The notes below the pieces were generated by a model, which was not told where the DNA came from, searched no databases, and saw only the letters and a list, made by a program, of their open reading frames with translations. Position numbers and translations under genes: made by a program. From an uncultured Collinsella sp. (GTDB taxonomy: Bacteria; Actinomycetota; Coriobacteriia; Coriobacteriales; Coriobacteriaceae): DNA of 20,381 nucleotides. Shown piece after piece: positions 7,515-14,549 of the stretch (positions within the stretch are counted from its first letter, which is position 1; every line of letters begins with the position of its first letter). The DNA is taken from contig URJD01000012.1 in the NCBI GenBank assembly GCA_900548075.1, positions 1 through 20,381 of the forward strand. Reading direction: 5' to 3'.

Positions 7515-7577
7515 TTGCGGTGAAATAGTTCCTGTTTTTGCTGGTTAAAGCCCCAAACAGGAACTATTCCACCGCAA
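7515..7577. repeat. Long stem-loop repeat, copy 1
   Basis: Arms at 7515-7537 and 7555-7577 pair over 23 bp with one mismatch (left arm begins TTGCGGTGAAATAGTTCC), around a 17-nt loop. The same element with a different loop recurs at 11716-11778. Both copies are preceded by CGTCCC(C)TCAT and followed by CTT(C/A)(G/T)TTT on the plus strand, and both sit downstream of a plus-strand gene. The structure could act as a terminator for the hydrolase gene. Conserved arms with diverged loops point to a dispersed repeat family. Confidence 0.85.
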
Positions 7578-7653
7578 CTTCGTTTTGATCTGTTGGAGAC
7601 GGAGGAAAATGGATCATTTTGTCGATGGAGCGGGCGGCTGTTTCTGCTCCCGC

Positions 7654-7842
7654 GGGAAACCACGTCCCGTTTGGGAAATCGTGACCCGTTTTGGGCGCAG
7701 ATTCCGGGCCGCAGTTTCCCCGAGGGCCCCATTGGGAAATTGCATCCCAGTCTGAGCGTCGATTCCGGGCTGCAGTTTCCGCTAGATGCCTCAACCGGAA
7801 AGCCCATCCCGTTTAGGTGTTCCGGAGTGGGATTCGGTTTCC
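7654..7842. repeat. Tandem ~61-bp hairpin repeats upstream of feoAB
   Basis: Two full units begin at 7673 and 7734 with exactly 61 bp between them. A third diverged unit begins near 7796, and a truncated one at 7654. Each unit starts GGGAAA and contains GATTCCGGGC or a close variant and GCAGTTTCC. Each is itself an imperfect hairpin: 7735-7748 pairs with 7767-7780 (12 of 14), 7674-7687 with 7706-7719 (10 of 14), and 7797-7810 with 7829-7842 (11 of 14). A further decayed unit may lie at about 7605-7650. Frames open across it are not convincing genes. The ~540-nt gap between the hydrolase and feoAB thus holds repeat copy 1, this array, and the feoAB promoter and operators. Confidence 0.75.
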
Positions 7843-7899
7843 GCAGCAGGCCCGTCTGGGAGGCAATGGCCCAGAATTCCCCTTGCACCGATCTGTCGA

Positions 7900-7929
7900 T
7901 TGAACATCGTTGCGTGTTCGCGCTATCAT
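7900..7929 (+). promoter_or_regulatory. Promoter of feoAB
   Basis: -35 TTGAAC (7900-7905) and -10 TATCAT (7924-7929) with an 18-nt spacer. Transcription would start near 7936, placing the paired operators just downstream in the leader. Confidence 0.55.
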
Positions 7930-7944
7930 GCATGGTTAAAATTG

Positions 7945-7977
7945 GTTAGCCATGGCAAACGGTTAGCCATGGTGAAC
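7945..7977. promoter_or_regulatory. Two tandem operator-like palindromes, likely metal-responsive
   Basis: GTTAGCCATGGCAAAC (7945-7960) is a near-perfect palindrome, and GTTAGCCATGGTGAAC (7962-7977) is a second copy 17 bp later. The shared core GGTTAGCC is the left half of the DtxR/IdeR consensus TTAGGTTAGSCTAACC. Placed between the promoter and the start of an iron importer, they would suit iron-dependent repression. The assignment to DtxR/IdeR or MntR rather than Fur is inference. Confidence 0.55.
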
Positions 7978-8019
7978 ATAAATACAACGCCCTGTGGGCG
8001 CCGGGGGAGGAACACGGAC

Positions 8020-10380
8020 GTGAAGCTCGATACACTCGAGATTGGAAAGGACGCCGTTGTCGCATCGGTGGCATCGGACGATCAGGCACTCCGACAGCAT
8101 ATTTTGGATATGGGTCTAACGCCGGGCACCGAAGTCACCATGATGAAGTACGCCCCCATGGGCGACCCGCTCGAGATTCGCCTGCGTGGCTACGAGTTGA
8201 CACTGCGCAAGGACGATGCCGCTCGCATCGAGCTCGTGGGTATTCACGACACCGATACGGGTCCGCGCGCTAACGCCGCAATCGGCACGACGGAGCATCC
8301 GGCTCTGGGCGAGGGGACGTATTCGCCCCGTGCGGCAAAGACGGCCGTGCCCGAGGACGCGCCGCTGCACTTTGCCCTCGCCGGCAACCAAAACTGCGGC
8401 AAGACCACGTTATTCAACCAGCTGACGGGCTCCAACCAGCACGTCGGTAACTTTCCCGGCGTGACGGTCGACCGCAAAGATGGAACCATCCGTAACCATC
8501 CCGAGGCGAGCGTTACCGACCTGCCTGGCATTTACTCCCTGTCGCCGTACACAGGCGAAGAGGTCGTGAGCCGTCAGTTCATCCTCGACGAGCGTCCGGA
8601 CGCCATCATCGACATCATTGACGCTACCAATATCGAGCGTAATCTGTACCTGACACTGCAGCTCATGGAGCTCGACCGTCCTATGGTCATCGCGCTCAAC
8701 ATGATGGACGAGGTGACCGCCAACGGCGGCGCCGTAGACGTCAACTTGCTCGAGAGCCTGTTGGGCGTGCCCGTTGTCCCCATTAGCGCTGCCCGCAACG
8801 AGGGCATCGGCGAGTTGGTGGACCACGCCCTGCACGTGGCACGGTTCCGCGAGCGCCCTGGTCGCCTGGACTTTTGTGCGCCCGACGGTCCGGACGGCGG
8901 TGCGCTGCATCGCTGCATCCACGGTATTGCTAACCTGATCGAGGACCATGCCGTGACGGCGCACATTCCGGTGCGCTTTGCGGCGACCAAACTGGTCGAG
9001 GGCGATGAGCTGGTAACTGAGGCGCTTCACCTGGATCGCAATGAGCTCGACGCTATCGAGCACATCATTACCCAGATGGAGGGCGAGGCCGGCACCGACC
9101 GTCTGTCTGCGCTGGCCGATATGCGTTTTAGCTTTATCGGCGACGTGTGCGGGCGTTGCGTCGTCAAGCCGCACGAGAGCCGCGAGCACGTGCGCTCCGT
9201 CAAGATTGACCGCATCCTGACAGGTCGTTACACAGCCATTCCGGCGTTCCTGGTGATCATGGGCCTCGTCTTTTGGCTGACGTTTGGCGTGATCGGCGCG
9301 GCGTTGCAGGGACTCATGGAGGACGGTATCGCTACCATCATCGCCTCGGCCGATGCGGGCCTCAAGGCGTTCGGTACCAACGACGTGGTGCGCTCGCTGG
9401 CTGTCGACGGCGTGCTTACGGGTGTGGGTAGTGTACTGACCTTCCTGCCGATTATCGTCGTGCTCTTTTTGTTCCTCTCCATTCTGGAAGACTCGGGCTA
9501 CATGGCGCGCGTGGCCTTTGTCATGGATAAGGTGTTGCGTCGCTTTGGCCTGTCGGGCCGCAGTTTCGTGCCCATGCTCGTCGGTTTTGGCTGCACCGTG
9601 CCGGCTATCATGTCGACCCGTACGCTCCCATCCGAGCACGACCGCAAGATGACGGTCATGCTCACGCCGTTTATGAGCTGCTCAGCCAAGCTGCCGGTTT
9701 ACGGCTTGCTGTGCGGGGCGTTTTTCCCGCAGGCGACGGTTCCCGCCATGGTCTCGCTCTATCTGATCGGTATCGTGGTCGGCTGCGTCGCGGCTTTGGT
9801 GCTCAACCGCACGGCATTTAAGGGCGACCCGGTGCCGTTTATCATGGAGCTCCCCAATTACCGCCTGCCGAGCGTCAAGACGACAGTGATGCTGGCATGG
9901 GATAAGGCCAAGGACTTCATCACCAAGGCCTTTACCATTATCTTTGCCGCGACCGTGGTCATCTGGTTCCTTCAGACGTTCGACATCCGCTTTAACGTGG
10001 TCGCCGACCAGTCGCAAAGCCTGCTTGCCGGTCTGGGTAGCATCATCGCGCCGGTGTTGGCCCCGCTCGGCTTTGGCGACTGGCGCGCCTCGACGGCGCT
10101 CGTCACGGGGCTCATTGCCAAGGAGAGCGTCATCTCGACGCTCACGGTGCTTTTGGGCGCAACGTCGCCCGCGGCACTGTCAGCCATGTTTTCGCCGTTT
10201 ACCGCCTACGTGTTCCTGGTCTTTACGCTGCTGTACCCGCCTTGCGTGGCGTCCATCGGCGCCGTCAAGAGCGAGTTGGGCGCACGCTATGCCGTGGCCG
10301 TATTCGCGTTTCAGGTGACGGTCGCCTGGGTCGTGGCGTTTGTCGTGCATTCGGCGGGCATGTTGCTGGGGTTGGCTTAG
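8020..10380 (+). CDS. feoB: Ferrous iron transporter, FeoA-FeoB fusion
   Basis: A 786-residue fusion that imports Fe(II) across the inner membrane. Residues 1 to about 75 form a FeoA SH3-like domain (LRQHILDMGLTPGTEV, then GDPLEIRLRGYELTLRKDDA). After a linker comes the FeoB G domain with G1 GNQNCGKTTLFN (from residue 122), G2 GNFPGVTVD, G3 DLPGIYSL and G4 NMMDE. The helical GDI region and a C-terminal membrane domain with many hydrophobic helices and two Gate repeats follow (GRSFVPMLVGFGCTVPAIMSTR and the GLIAKESVISTL region). The GTG at 8020 is chosen because GGGGGAGG lies 9 nt upstream and the FeoA homology begins there. An ATG at 7969 lies inside the operators. No feoC is seen. It is a single-gene unit with promoter, operators and a downstream hairpin. 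Confidence 0.95.
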   Translation: MKLDTLEIGKDAVVASVASDDQALRQHILDMGLTPGTEVTMMKYAPMGDPLEIRLRGYELTLRKDDAARIELVGIHDTDTGPRANAAIGTTEHPALGEGTYSPRAAKTAVPEDAPLHFALAGNQNCGKTTLFNQLTGSNQHVGNFPGVTVDRKDGTIRNHPEASVTDLPGIYSLSPYTGEEVVSRQFILDERPDAIIDIIDATNIERNLYLTLQLMELDRPMVIALNMMDEVTANGGAVDVNLLESLLGVPVVPISAARNEGIGELVDHALHVARFRERPGRLDFCAPDGPDGGALHRCIHGIANLIEDHAVTAHIPVRFAATKLVEGDELVTEALHLDRNELDAIEHIITQMEGEAGTDRLSALADMRFSFIGDVCGRCVVKPHESREHVRSVKIDRILTGRYTAIPAFLVIMGLVFWLTFGVIGAALQGLMEDGIATIIASADAGLKAFGTNDVVRSLAVDGVLTGVGSVLTFLPIIVVLFLFLSILEDSGYMARVAFVMDKVLRRFGLSGRSFVPMLVGFGCTVPAIMSTRTLPSEHDRKMTVMLTPFMSCSAKLPVYGLLCGAFFPQATVPAMVSLYLIGIVVGCVAALVLNRTAFKGDPVPFIMELPNYRLPSVKTTVMLAWDKAKDFITKAFTIIFAATVVIWFLQTFDIRFNVVADQSQSLLAGLGSIIAPVLAPLGFGDWRASTALVTGLIAKESVISTLTVLLGATSPAALSAMFSPFTAYVFLVFTLLYPPCVASIGAVKSELGARYAVAVFAFQVTVAWVVAFVVHSAGMLLGLA

Positions 10381-10421
10381 TTATGAATTGACGGCGCAAC
10401 CTCTGTGTATCGAATTGTTTT

Positions 10422-10456
10422 CGGCCCCGCATCTGTTGCTGACGGATGCGGGGCCG
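10422..10456 (+). terminator. GC-rich hairpin after feoAB
   Basis: A 14-bp stem (CGGCCCCGCATCTG/CGGATGCGGGGCCG, one wobble) with loop TTGCTGA, 42 nt after the feoAB stop. The usual T-run is missing on both strands, so termination may be weak. The -10 box of the next gene follows directly. Confidence 0.5.
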
Positions 10457-10468
10457 TTGCTATATAAT
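10439..10468 (+). promoter_or_regulatory. Promoter of the efflux transporter gene
   Basis: A perfect -10 TATAAT (10463-10468) with -35 CTGACG (10439-10444, 4 of 6) at 18 nt. The -35 lies inside the hairpin that follows feoAB. Confidence 0.6.
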
Positions 10469-10501
10469 CGCCTCCGCTCAAAATGATTGGAGACGTTATA
10501 T

Positions 10502-11698
10502 ATGAGTCAGGCAAGGCAAGACGGCATCACGCTCAGGCAGTGGCTCCCGCTCGTCGGGCTCACCTGCTGTGCGTTCGTGTTCAACACGTCGGAGTTTATG
10601 CCCATCGGCCTTTTGACTGATATCGCCGCGTCGTTCTCGCTCACCGAGGCCCAGGCGGGCATCATGATCTCGGTCTATGCCTGGGGCGTCATGCTGCTGT
10701 CGTTGCCGCTCATGGTGTTCGCTTCGCGTTTCGAGTTCAAGCGGATGCTGCTGGGCGTGCTTGCCGTGTTCTCGCTGGGCCAGTTCCTGTCCGCCTTGGC
10801 ACCGACCTATCCCATCTTAGTCTGCGCGCGCCTGGTGGTTGCCTGCGCGCACGCCGTGTTCTGGTCGGTCGCTTCGATTATGGCGTCGCGCCTGGCTGAC
10901 ACACGCCACGGGGCGCTCGCCATCAGCATGATCGCCACGGGCTCTTCCATCGCACAGATCTTCGGCCTGCCGCTCGGCCGCGCCATTGGCCTGGCCGTGG
11001 GCTGGCGTATGACGTTTGCCGTGGTCGGGGCGCTGTCTGCTGTCGCGGTCGTCTACCAGGCCACGGTGTTCCCCACCATGCCGGCGGGCGAGCGTTTTAC
11101 GCTCAAGCAGCTGCCCGAGCTGCTCAAGAACCCGTTCCTCATCGCGCTCTATGTGGTCACGGTGTTCATGGCGACCGGCTATTACGCAAGCTACAGCTAT
11201 ATCGAGCCCTTCCTGGCGCAGGTCGCGCACGTCGATGCGGGCGCCATCACCATGACGCTGACGGCGTTTGGCTGCTCTGGTCTGCTCGGAAGCTGGCTGT
11301 TTGGCCGCCTGTTCGACGGGCATCGCTTCCCGTTCTTGGCTATTACGCTCTCCGGCGTGCCGGTGGCTCTGCTGCTTATGGCCCCCGCAGCCTCGGCGCT
11401 CGTGTTGGTGCTTGCTGTCTGCGCACTGTGGGGTTGCTGCGCCACGGCCTTTAACGTGGCGTTTCAGGCCGAGCTCATCAAGTACACGCCCGCGGATTCG
11501 TCGGCTGTCGCCATGTCGATCTTCTCGGGTCTGTTCAATCTGGGTATCGGCACGGGCACCGCAATCGGCGGCGCCGTGGTTTCGGGTCCCGGTATCGCTT
11601 GGATCGGCTTCGCGGGCGGGGCGATCGCTGTCGTGGGCGTCATCCTCGCCATCACGGTGCTATTCCCAGCCATACGCCGCGCAAAGCCCGTCGCCTAA
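10502..11698 (+). CDS. MFS sugar efflux transporter, SotB-like
   Basis: A 398-residue major facilitator with about 12 hydrophobic segments. The N-terminal FVFNTSEFMPIGLLTDIAAS and the IATGSSIAQIFGLPLGRAIG stretch closely resemble E. coli SotB/YdeA, which exports arabinose, IPTG and related sugars by proton antiport. The FEFKRMLLG segment corresponds to the loop 2-3 motif A region. The ATG at 10502 has TTGGAG 9 nt upstream; an in-frame TTG at 10487 lies within that box and is rejected. It has its own promoter, and repeat copy 2 follows 17 nt after the stop and may terminate it. The family is firm; the exported sugar is unknown. The symbol sotB would be by similarity only. Confidence 0.9.
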   Translation: MSQARQDGITLRQWLPLVGLTCCAFVFNTSEFMPIGLLTDIAASFSLTEAQAGIMISVYAWGVMLLSLPLMVFASRFEFKRMLLGVLAVFSLGQFLSALAPTYPILVCARLVVACAHAVFWSVASIMASRLADTRHGALAISMIATGSSIAQIFGLPLGRAIGLAVGWRMTFAVVGALSAVAVVYQATVFPTMPAGERFTLKQLPELLKNPFLIALYVVTVFMATGYYASYSYIEPFLAQVAHVDAGAITMTLTAFGCSGLLGSWLFGRLFDGHRFPFLAITLSGVPVALLLMAPAASALVLVLAVCALWGCCATAFNVAFQAELIKYTPADSSAVAMSIFSGLFNLGIGTGTAIGGAVVSGPGIAWIGFAGGAIAVVGVILAITVLFPAIRRAKPVA

Positions 11699-11715
11699 CC
11701 ACGTCCCCTCATCAG

Positions 11716-11778
11716 TTGCGGCGGAATAGTTCCTGTTTAAGGCCTCTGAAGGCCCAAGCAGGAACTATTCCACCGCAA
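11716..11778. repeat. Long stem-loop repeat, copy 2
   Basis: The arms (left begins TTGCGGCGGAATAGTTCC) pair over about 23 bp with a C-A mismatch and a wobble. The loop contains GGCC-TCTGAA-GGCC, which can extend the hairpin. Arm sequence and both flanks match copy 1 at 7515-7577, while the loops differ. On the plus strand CTTATTTT follows the stem, so it may terminate the transporter gene. Confidence 0.85.
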
Positions 11779-11810
11779 CTTATTTTGGGGAAGAGGATAC
11801 GAGCTGGGCA

Positions 11811-11816
11811 TACAAT
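11811..11816 (+). promoter_or_regulatory. Possible -10 box of the glycosidase operon
   Basis: TACAAT (5 of 6) lies 36 nt before the GH13 start codon. No convincing -35 is found at normal spacing, so this is tentative. Confidence 0.3.
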
Positions 11817-11851
11817 GGATGTCGTTGTGTTGAGCTTACCGGGAGGTTGCT

Positions 11852-13228
11852 ATGTGGGCATACGAGACGACGTTCTATCAAATCTATCCGCTGGGCTTTT
11901 GCGGAGCTCCGCGCGAAAATGCCGCCCCCGTTGCCGAGGATGAATTATCCCAAGCTGCCGGCGACGCGCCCAACCCCGATGCTCCCATTATGAAAATCGC
12001 TCAATGGGCCGACTACCTGCAAAAACTCGGCGTTGGCGCCGTGCTCATCAACCCGCCGCTCGAGTCTGATAGCCACGGCTACGATACGCGCAGCCTGCGC
12101 CATCTCGACCGTCGCCTGGGCGGGGATGCCGATTTCGCCGCCGTGTGCGAGACACTGCATACCCATGGCATTCGCGTGGTGCTCGATGCCGTCTTTAACC
12201 ATGTGGGCCGTGGCTTTTGGGCCTTCCGCGATGTGCAGGAGCGCAAGTGGGACTCGCCCTACAAGGACTGGTTCCACATTAGCTTTGACGGCGACTCCTG
12301 CTATGGCGACGGCTTTTGGTACGAGGGCTGGGAAGGCCATTTTGAGCTCGTGAAGCTCAACCTGCAAAATCCCGCTGTGGTCGATTACCTGCTCGAGTCC
12401 GTGCGCCGTTGGGCCGACGTCTTTGGCGTCGACGGTCTGCGCCTGGACGTTGCCTATATGCTCGACCGCGACTTTATGCGCCGACTACACTCCTTTACCC
12501 GTGAGCTCAAGCCCGACTTTGTGCTGATCGGCGAGACGCTCCACGGCGACTACAACCAAATCGTCAACGACGAGATGCTCGACTCCTGCACCAACTACGA
12601 GTGCTACAAGGGCCTGTACTCCAGCTTTAACTCGGTCAACATGTTCGAGATTGCCCACTCGCTGCATCGCCAGTTTGGCGGCGATCCGTGGTGCATCTAC
12701 CGCGGCAAACACCTGCTGTCGTTTGTTGACAACCACGATGTGCCGCGCCTGGCGAGCATCCTTACCGACAAGTTGTGCCTGCGTCCCGCTTATGGCATGC
12801 TCTTTGGCATGCCGGGCATCCCGTGCGTCTACTATGGCAGCGAGTGGGGGATTCCCGGCGAAAAGGGCGGCCCCGATGGCGACTGGGCGCTGCGGCCTGC
12901 GCTCGATGAGCCTGCACCCAACGAGCTGACGGCCTTCATCAAGCAGCTCACGCACCTCCGCTCGACAGACGATGCGGCGGCACGCGCTCTCAACTACGGT
13001 GCGTACCGCAACGTGGTGATTCAGAACAAGCAGCTGCTGTTCGAGCGCGCCTGTGACGGCGCGACGGTACTCGTGGCGGTGAATGCCGTGGATGAGAGGT
13101 ATACCTTCACCGCCGGTGAACTCAACGGCTCCTTCGTCGACCTGCTTGGCGACGGCGTGCCCACGGTCGAGCTGGCGGGCTCCCTTGAGCTTGCGCCCTA
13201 CGAGGTGCGCTATCTGTTGAGGGCCTAG
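11852..13228 (+). CDS. GH13 alpha-amylase family glycosidase
   Basis: A 458-residue intracellular glycoside hydrolase of family 13; no signal peptide is seen. The (beta/alpha)8 barrel motifs are in order: region I DAVFNH, region II GLRLDVAY with nucleophile Asp199, region III LIGETLHG with acid/base Glu228, and region IV FVDNHD with transition-state stabiliser Asp296. A short C-terminal beta domain ends the protein. The set of motifs and cytoplasmic location suggest action on imported malto-oligosaccharides, as in maltodextrin-degrading or neopullulanase-like enzymes; the exact specificity is not readable. The start has GGGAGG 5 nt upstream. The next gene begins 3 nt after the stop, so the two are probably co-transcribed and coupled. 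Confidence 0.92.
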   Translation: MWAYETTFYQIYPLGFCGAPRENAAPVAEDELSQAAGDAPNPDAPIMKIAQWADYLQKLGVGAVLINPPLESDSHGYDTRSLRHLDRRLGGDADFAAVCETLHTHGIRVVLDAVFNHVGRGFWAFRDVQERKWDSPYKDWFHISFDGDSCYGDGFWYEGWEGHFELVKLNLQNPAVVDYLLESVRRWADVFGVDGLRLDVAYMLDRDFMRRLHSFTRELKPDFVLIGETLHGDYNQIVNDEMLDSCTNYECYKGLYSSFNSVNMFEIAHSLHRQFGGDPWCIYRGKHLLSFVDNHDVPRLASILTDKLCLRPAYGMLFGMPGIPCVYYGSEWGIPGEKGGPDGDWALRPALDEPAPNELTAFIKQLTHLRSTDDAAARALNYGAYRNVVIQNKQLLFERACDGATVLVAVNAVDERYTFTAGELNGSFVDLLGDGVPTVELAGSLELAPYEVRYLLRA

Positions 13229-13231
13229 GCC

Positions 13232-13795
13232 ATGGCTGCGTCCGACGTGGGCTATCAACATATTGAGCATGGGTTTGAGCCCGTGTTCGACCAGCACTCG
13301 CGCGTTTTGGTGCTCGGGTCGTTTCCCTCGGTGCTTTCGCGCGCCAATGCCTTTTATTACGGCAACCCTCAGAATCGCTTTTGGCGCGTGATGGCCGCAT
13401 GCCTTGGTGTTTCTGTACCGCCCAACGAGGGCGACGCTCTGGCAGGCAGCGAGCCAGCGACGCTCGATGCCTCGGTTGCTGCCAAGCGGGCCATGCTGCT
13501 GAACGGCGGCGTGGCCCTGTGGGATGTGATCGAGAGCTGCGACATCAAGGGCTCGAGTGACGCCAGTATCAAAAACGTTGTGCCGGCGCATGTTGAGCGC
13601 ATTGCCGGCGCAGCTCCTATTGAGCAGGTGATATGCAACGGTGGTACAGCTGGCCGGCTCTACAAGCGCTATCTACAAGAACGCACCGGGCTGTCCGCCA
13701 TCGTCCTGCCCTCGACAAGTCCCGCCAATGCGGCTTGGCGTCTGGAACGTCTTGTTGAGCGTTGGCACGAGGCCGTTGACTGGATCGCACGGTAG
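13232..13795 (+). CDS. Hypoxanthine/uracil-DNA glycosylase-like protein (UDG superfamily, HDG type)
   Basis: A 187-residue protein of the DNA-deoxyinosine glycosylase group (family 6 of the uracil-DNA glycosylase superfamily), which removes hypoxanthine formed by adenine deamination. Visible motifs are VLVLGSFPSVLSR (motif 1 region), YYGNPQNRFW shortly after, and LPSTSPANA near the C-terminus, which corresponds to the DNA-intercalation motif. The length fits the family. GAGG lies 9 nt before the ATG, inside the end of the GH13 gene. Pairing of a DNA repair gene with a glycosidase gene appears to be a matter of shared transcription; no functional link is evident. Its stop is 1 nt from that of the convergent gene. 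Confidence 0.85.
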   Translation: MAASDVGYQHIEHGFEPVFDQHSRVLVLGSFPSVLSRANAFYYGNPQNRFWRVMAACLGVSVPPNEGDALAGSEPATLDASVAAKRAMLLNGGVALWDVIESCDIKGSSDASIKNVVPAHVERIAGAAPIEQVICNGGTAGRLYKRYLQERTGLSAIVLPSTSPANAAWRLERLVERWHEAVDWIAR

Positions 13796-13796
13796 T

Positions 13797-14456
13797 CTAG
13801 ATCCTTGATTGAGCATGGGCGCCGAGGCGTTTGATGATGGCACGCCAGATTGGTGCGGGCACGGCGGGCCTGGCGCGCACCATGCCGTCGGCATCGACGC
13901 TACCGGCATTGCCACCGCCAAGCAGCTGCGCATGCTCAATGGAGCAGCCCATGCGAATGGCGCCTACCAGCTTGTCCATGGCTTCGGAAAACGGCCGGCG
14001 CAAGAGGCCCATGCGCGGGGAGCGGCGAAGAGCCGCAATGCCGCTGCCGGCACAGACGACAACGCCATCGCACCATGGAAGGTCCCGTAGAATGCATGCC
14101 CGGTACAGGCGGTCGAGGACATCGTCCGCCTGCTTGTTGTTTTTGGACAGGGCCTGGACGACGACATAGACGCGCGTCTCTGTATTCCCAAGGCGATCGA
14201 GCACCTGCTCGACAGCGATCATCGCTTCATCATCAAATGCATCATCAACAGCGAGCACCATGCCATCGACTGCACCGGCATCATCCGTCTCCAAATCGAC
14301 CGGGCGGGGGAGCGCGGTGCCGGAAAGCTGAGCATAGGCCGCGATGGCATCCTGCAGGTCCCAGAGCAAAAACTCAAGATCGGCGCTATTGGGAATGCTG
14401 ATATACGCAATGGTCTGCAACGTTTTTGGTACATCGCCGCGCGCAATCGTCTCCAT
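13797..14456 (-). CDS. Conserved-looking protein of unknown function, possible flavodoxin-like fold
   Basis: A 219-residue protein that I do not recognise with certainty. The alternation of short hydrophobic strands and helices (TIAYISIPNS, GMVLAVDDA, TRVYVVVQALS, WCDGVVVCAGSG), with a late MGLLRRPFSEAMDKLVGAIRMG segment, resembles flavodoxin-like or NAD(P)H-dependent FMN reductase-type folds. A clear FMN-binding loop is not seen, so this is a guess. There is no signal peptide or membrane helix. A strong AAAGGAGG box lies 4 nt before the ATG, which supports it as a real gene. It is divergent from the aminotransferase and converges on the glycosylase gene with a 1-bp gap and no terminator. Confidence 0.75.
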   Translation of the reverse strand: METIARGDVPKTLQTIAYISIPNSADLEFLLWDLQDAIAAYAQLSGTALPRPVDLETDDAGAVDGMVLAVDDAFDDEAMIAVEQVLDRLGNTETRVYVVVQALSKNNKQADDVLDRLYRACILRDLPWCDGVVVCAGSGIAALRRSPRMGLLRRPFSEAMDKLVGAIRMGCSIEHAQLLGGGNAGSVDADGMVRARPAVPAPIWRAIIKRLGAHAQSRI

Positions 14457-14493
14457 ACCGCCTCCTTTCCGGTTGGTTTCCGTTTAGGTTACA

Positions 14494-14504
14494 CCGTCTG
14501 ACGG
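14494..14504. promoter_or_regulatory. Palindrome CCGTC-T-GACGG in a divergent promoter region
   Basis: Perfect 5-bp arms around one base in the 93-bp space between two divergent genes. It could be a shared operator. A weak -10 TATCCT for the aminotransferase lies at 14518-14523 without a clear -35. Confidence 0.3.
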
Positions 14505-14549
14505 CGCCCCACCGCGCTATCCTAGTGCAACCCTTACGAAAGGAATGCC

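Noticed and set aside
7654..7842. CRISPR array
   Set aside because: The units are only three to four, diverged, adjacent without unique spacers, and no cas gene is present.
7508..7949. Frames on both strands across the hairpin repeats (7508-7933 minus, 7593-7949 plus)
   Set aside because: They run through tandem hairpin units and a stem-loop repeat; they lack ribosome binding sites and the repeats do not keep a consistent frame (61 is not a multiple of 3).
8410..9639. 409-codon open frame on the minus strand opposite feoAB
   Set aside because: It lies wholly inside a clear FeoB reading frame and has no ribosome binding site or recognisable domain.
12485..13591. 368-codon minus-strand frame across the GH13 and glycosylase genes
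   Set aside because: It spans two well-supported genes and their junction, and the product is His/Arg/Val-rich without motifs.
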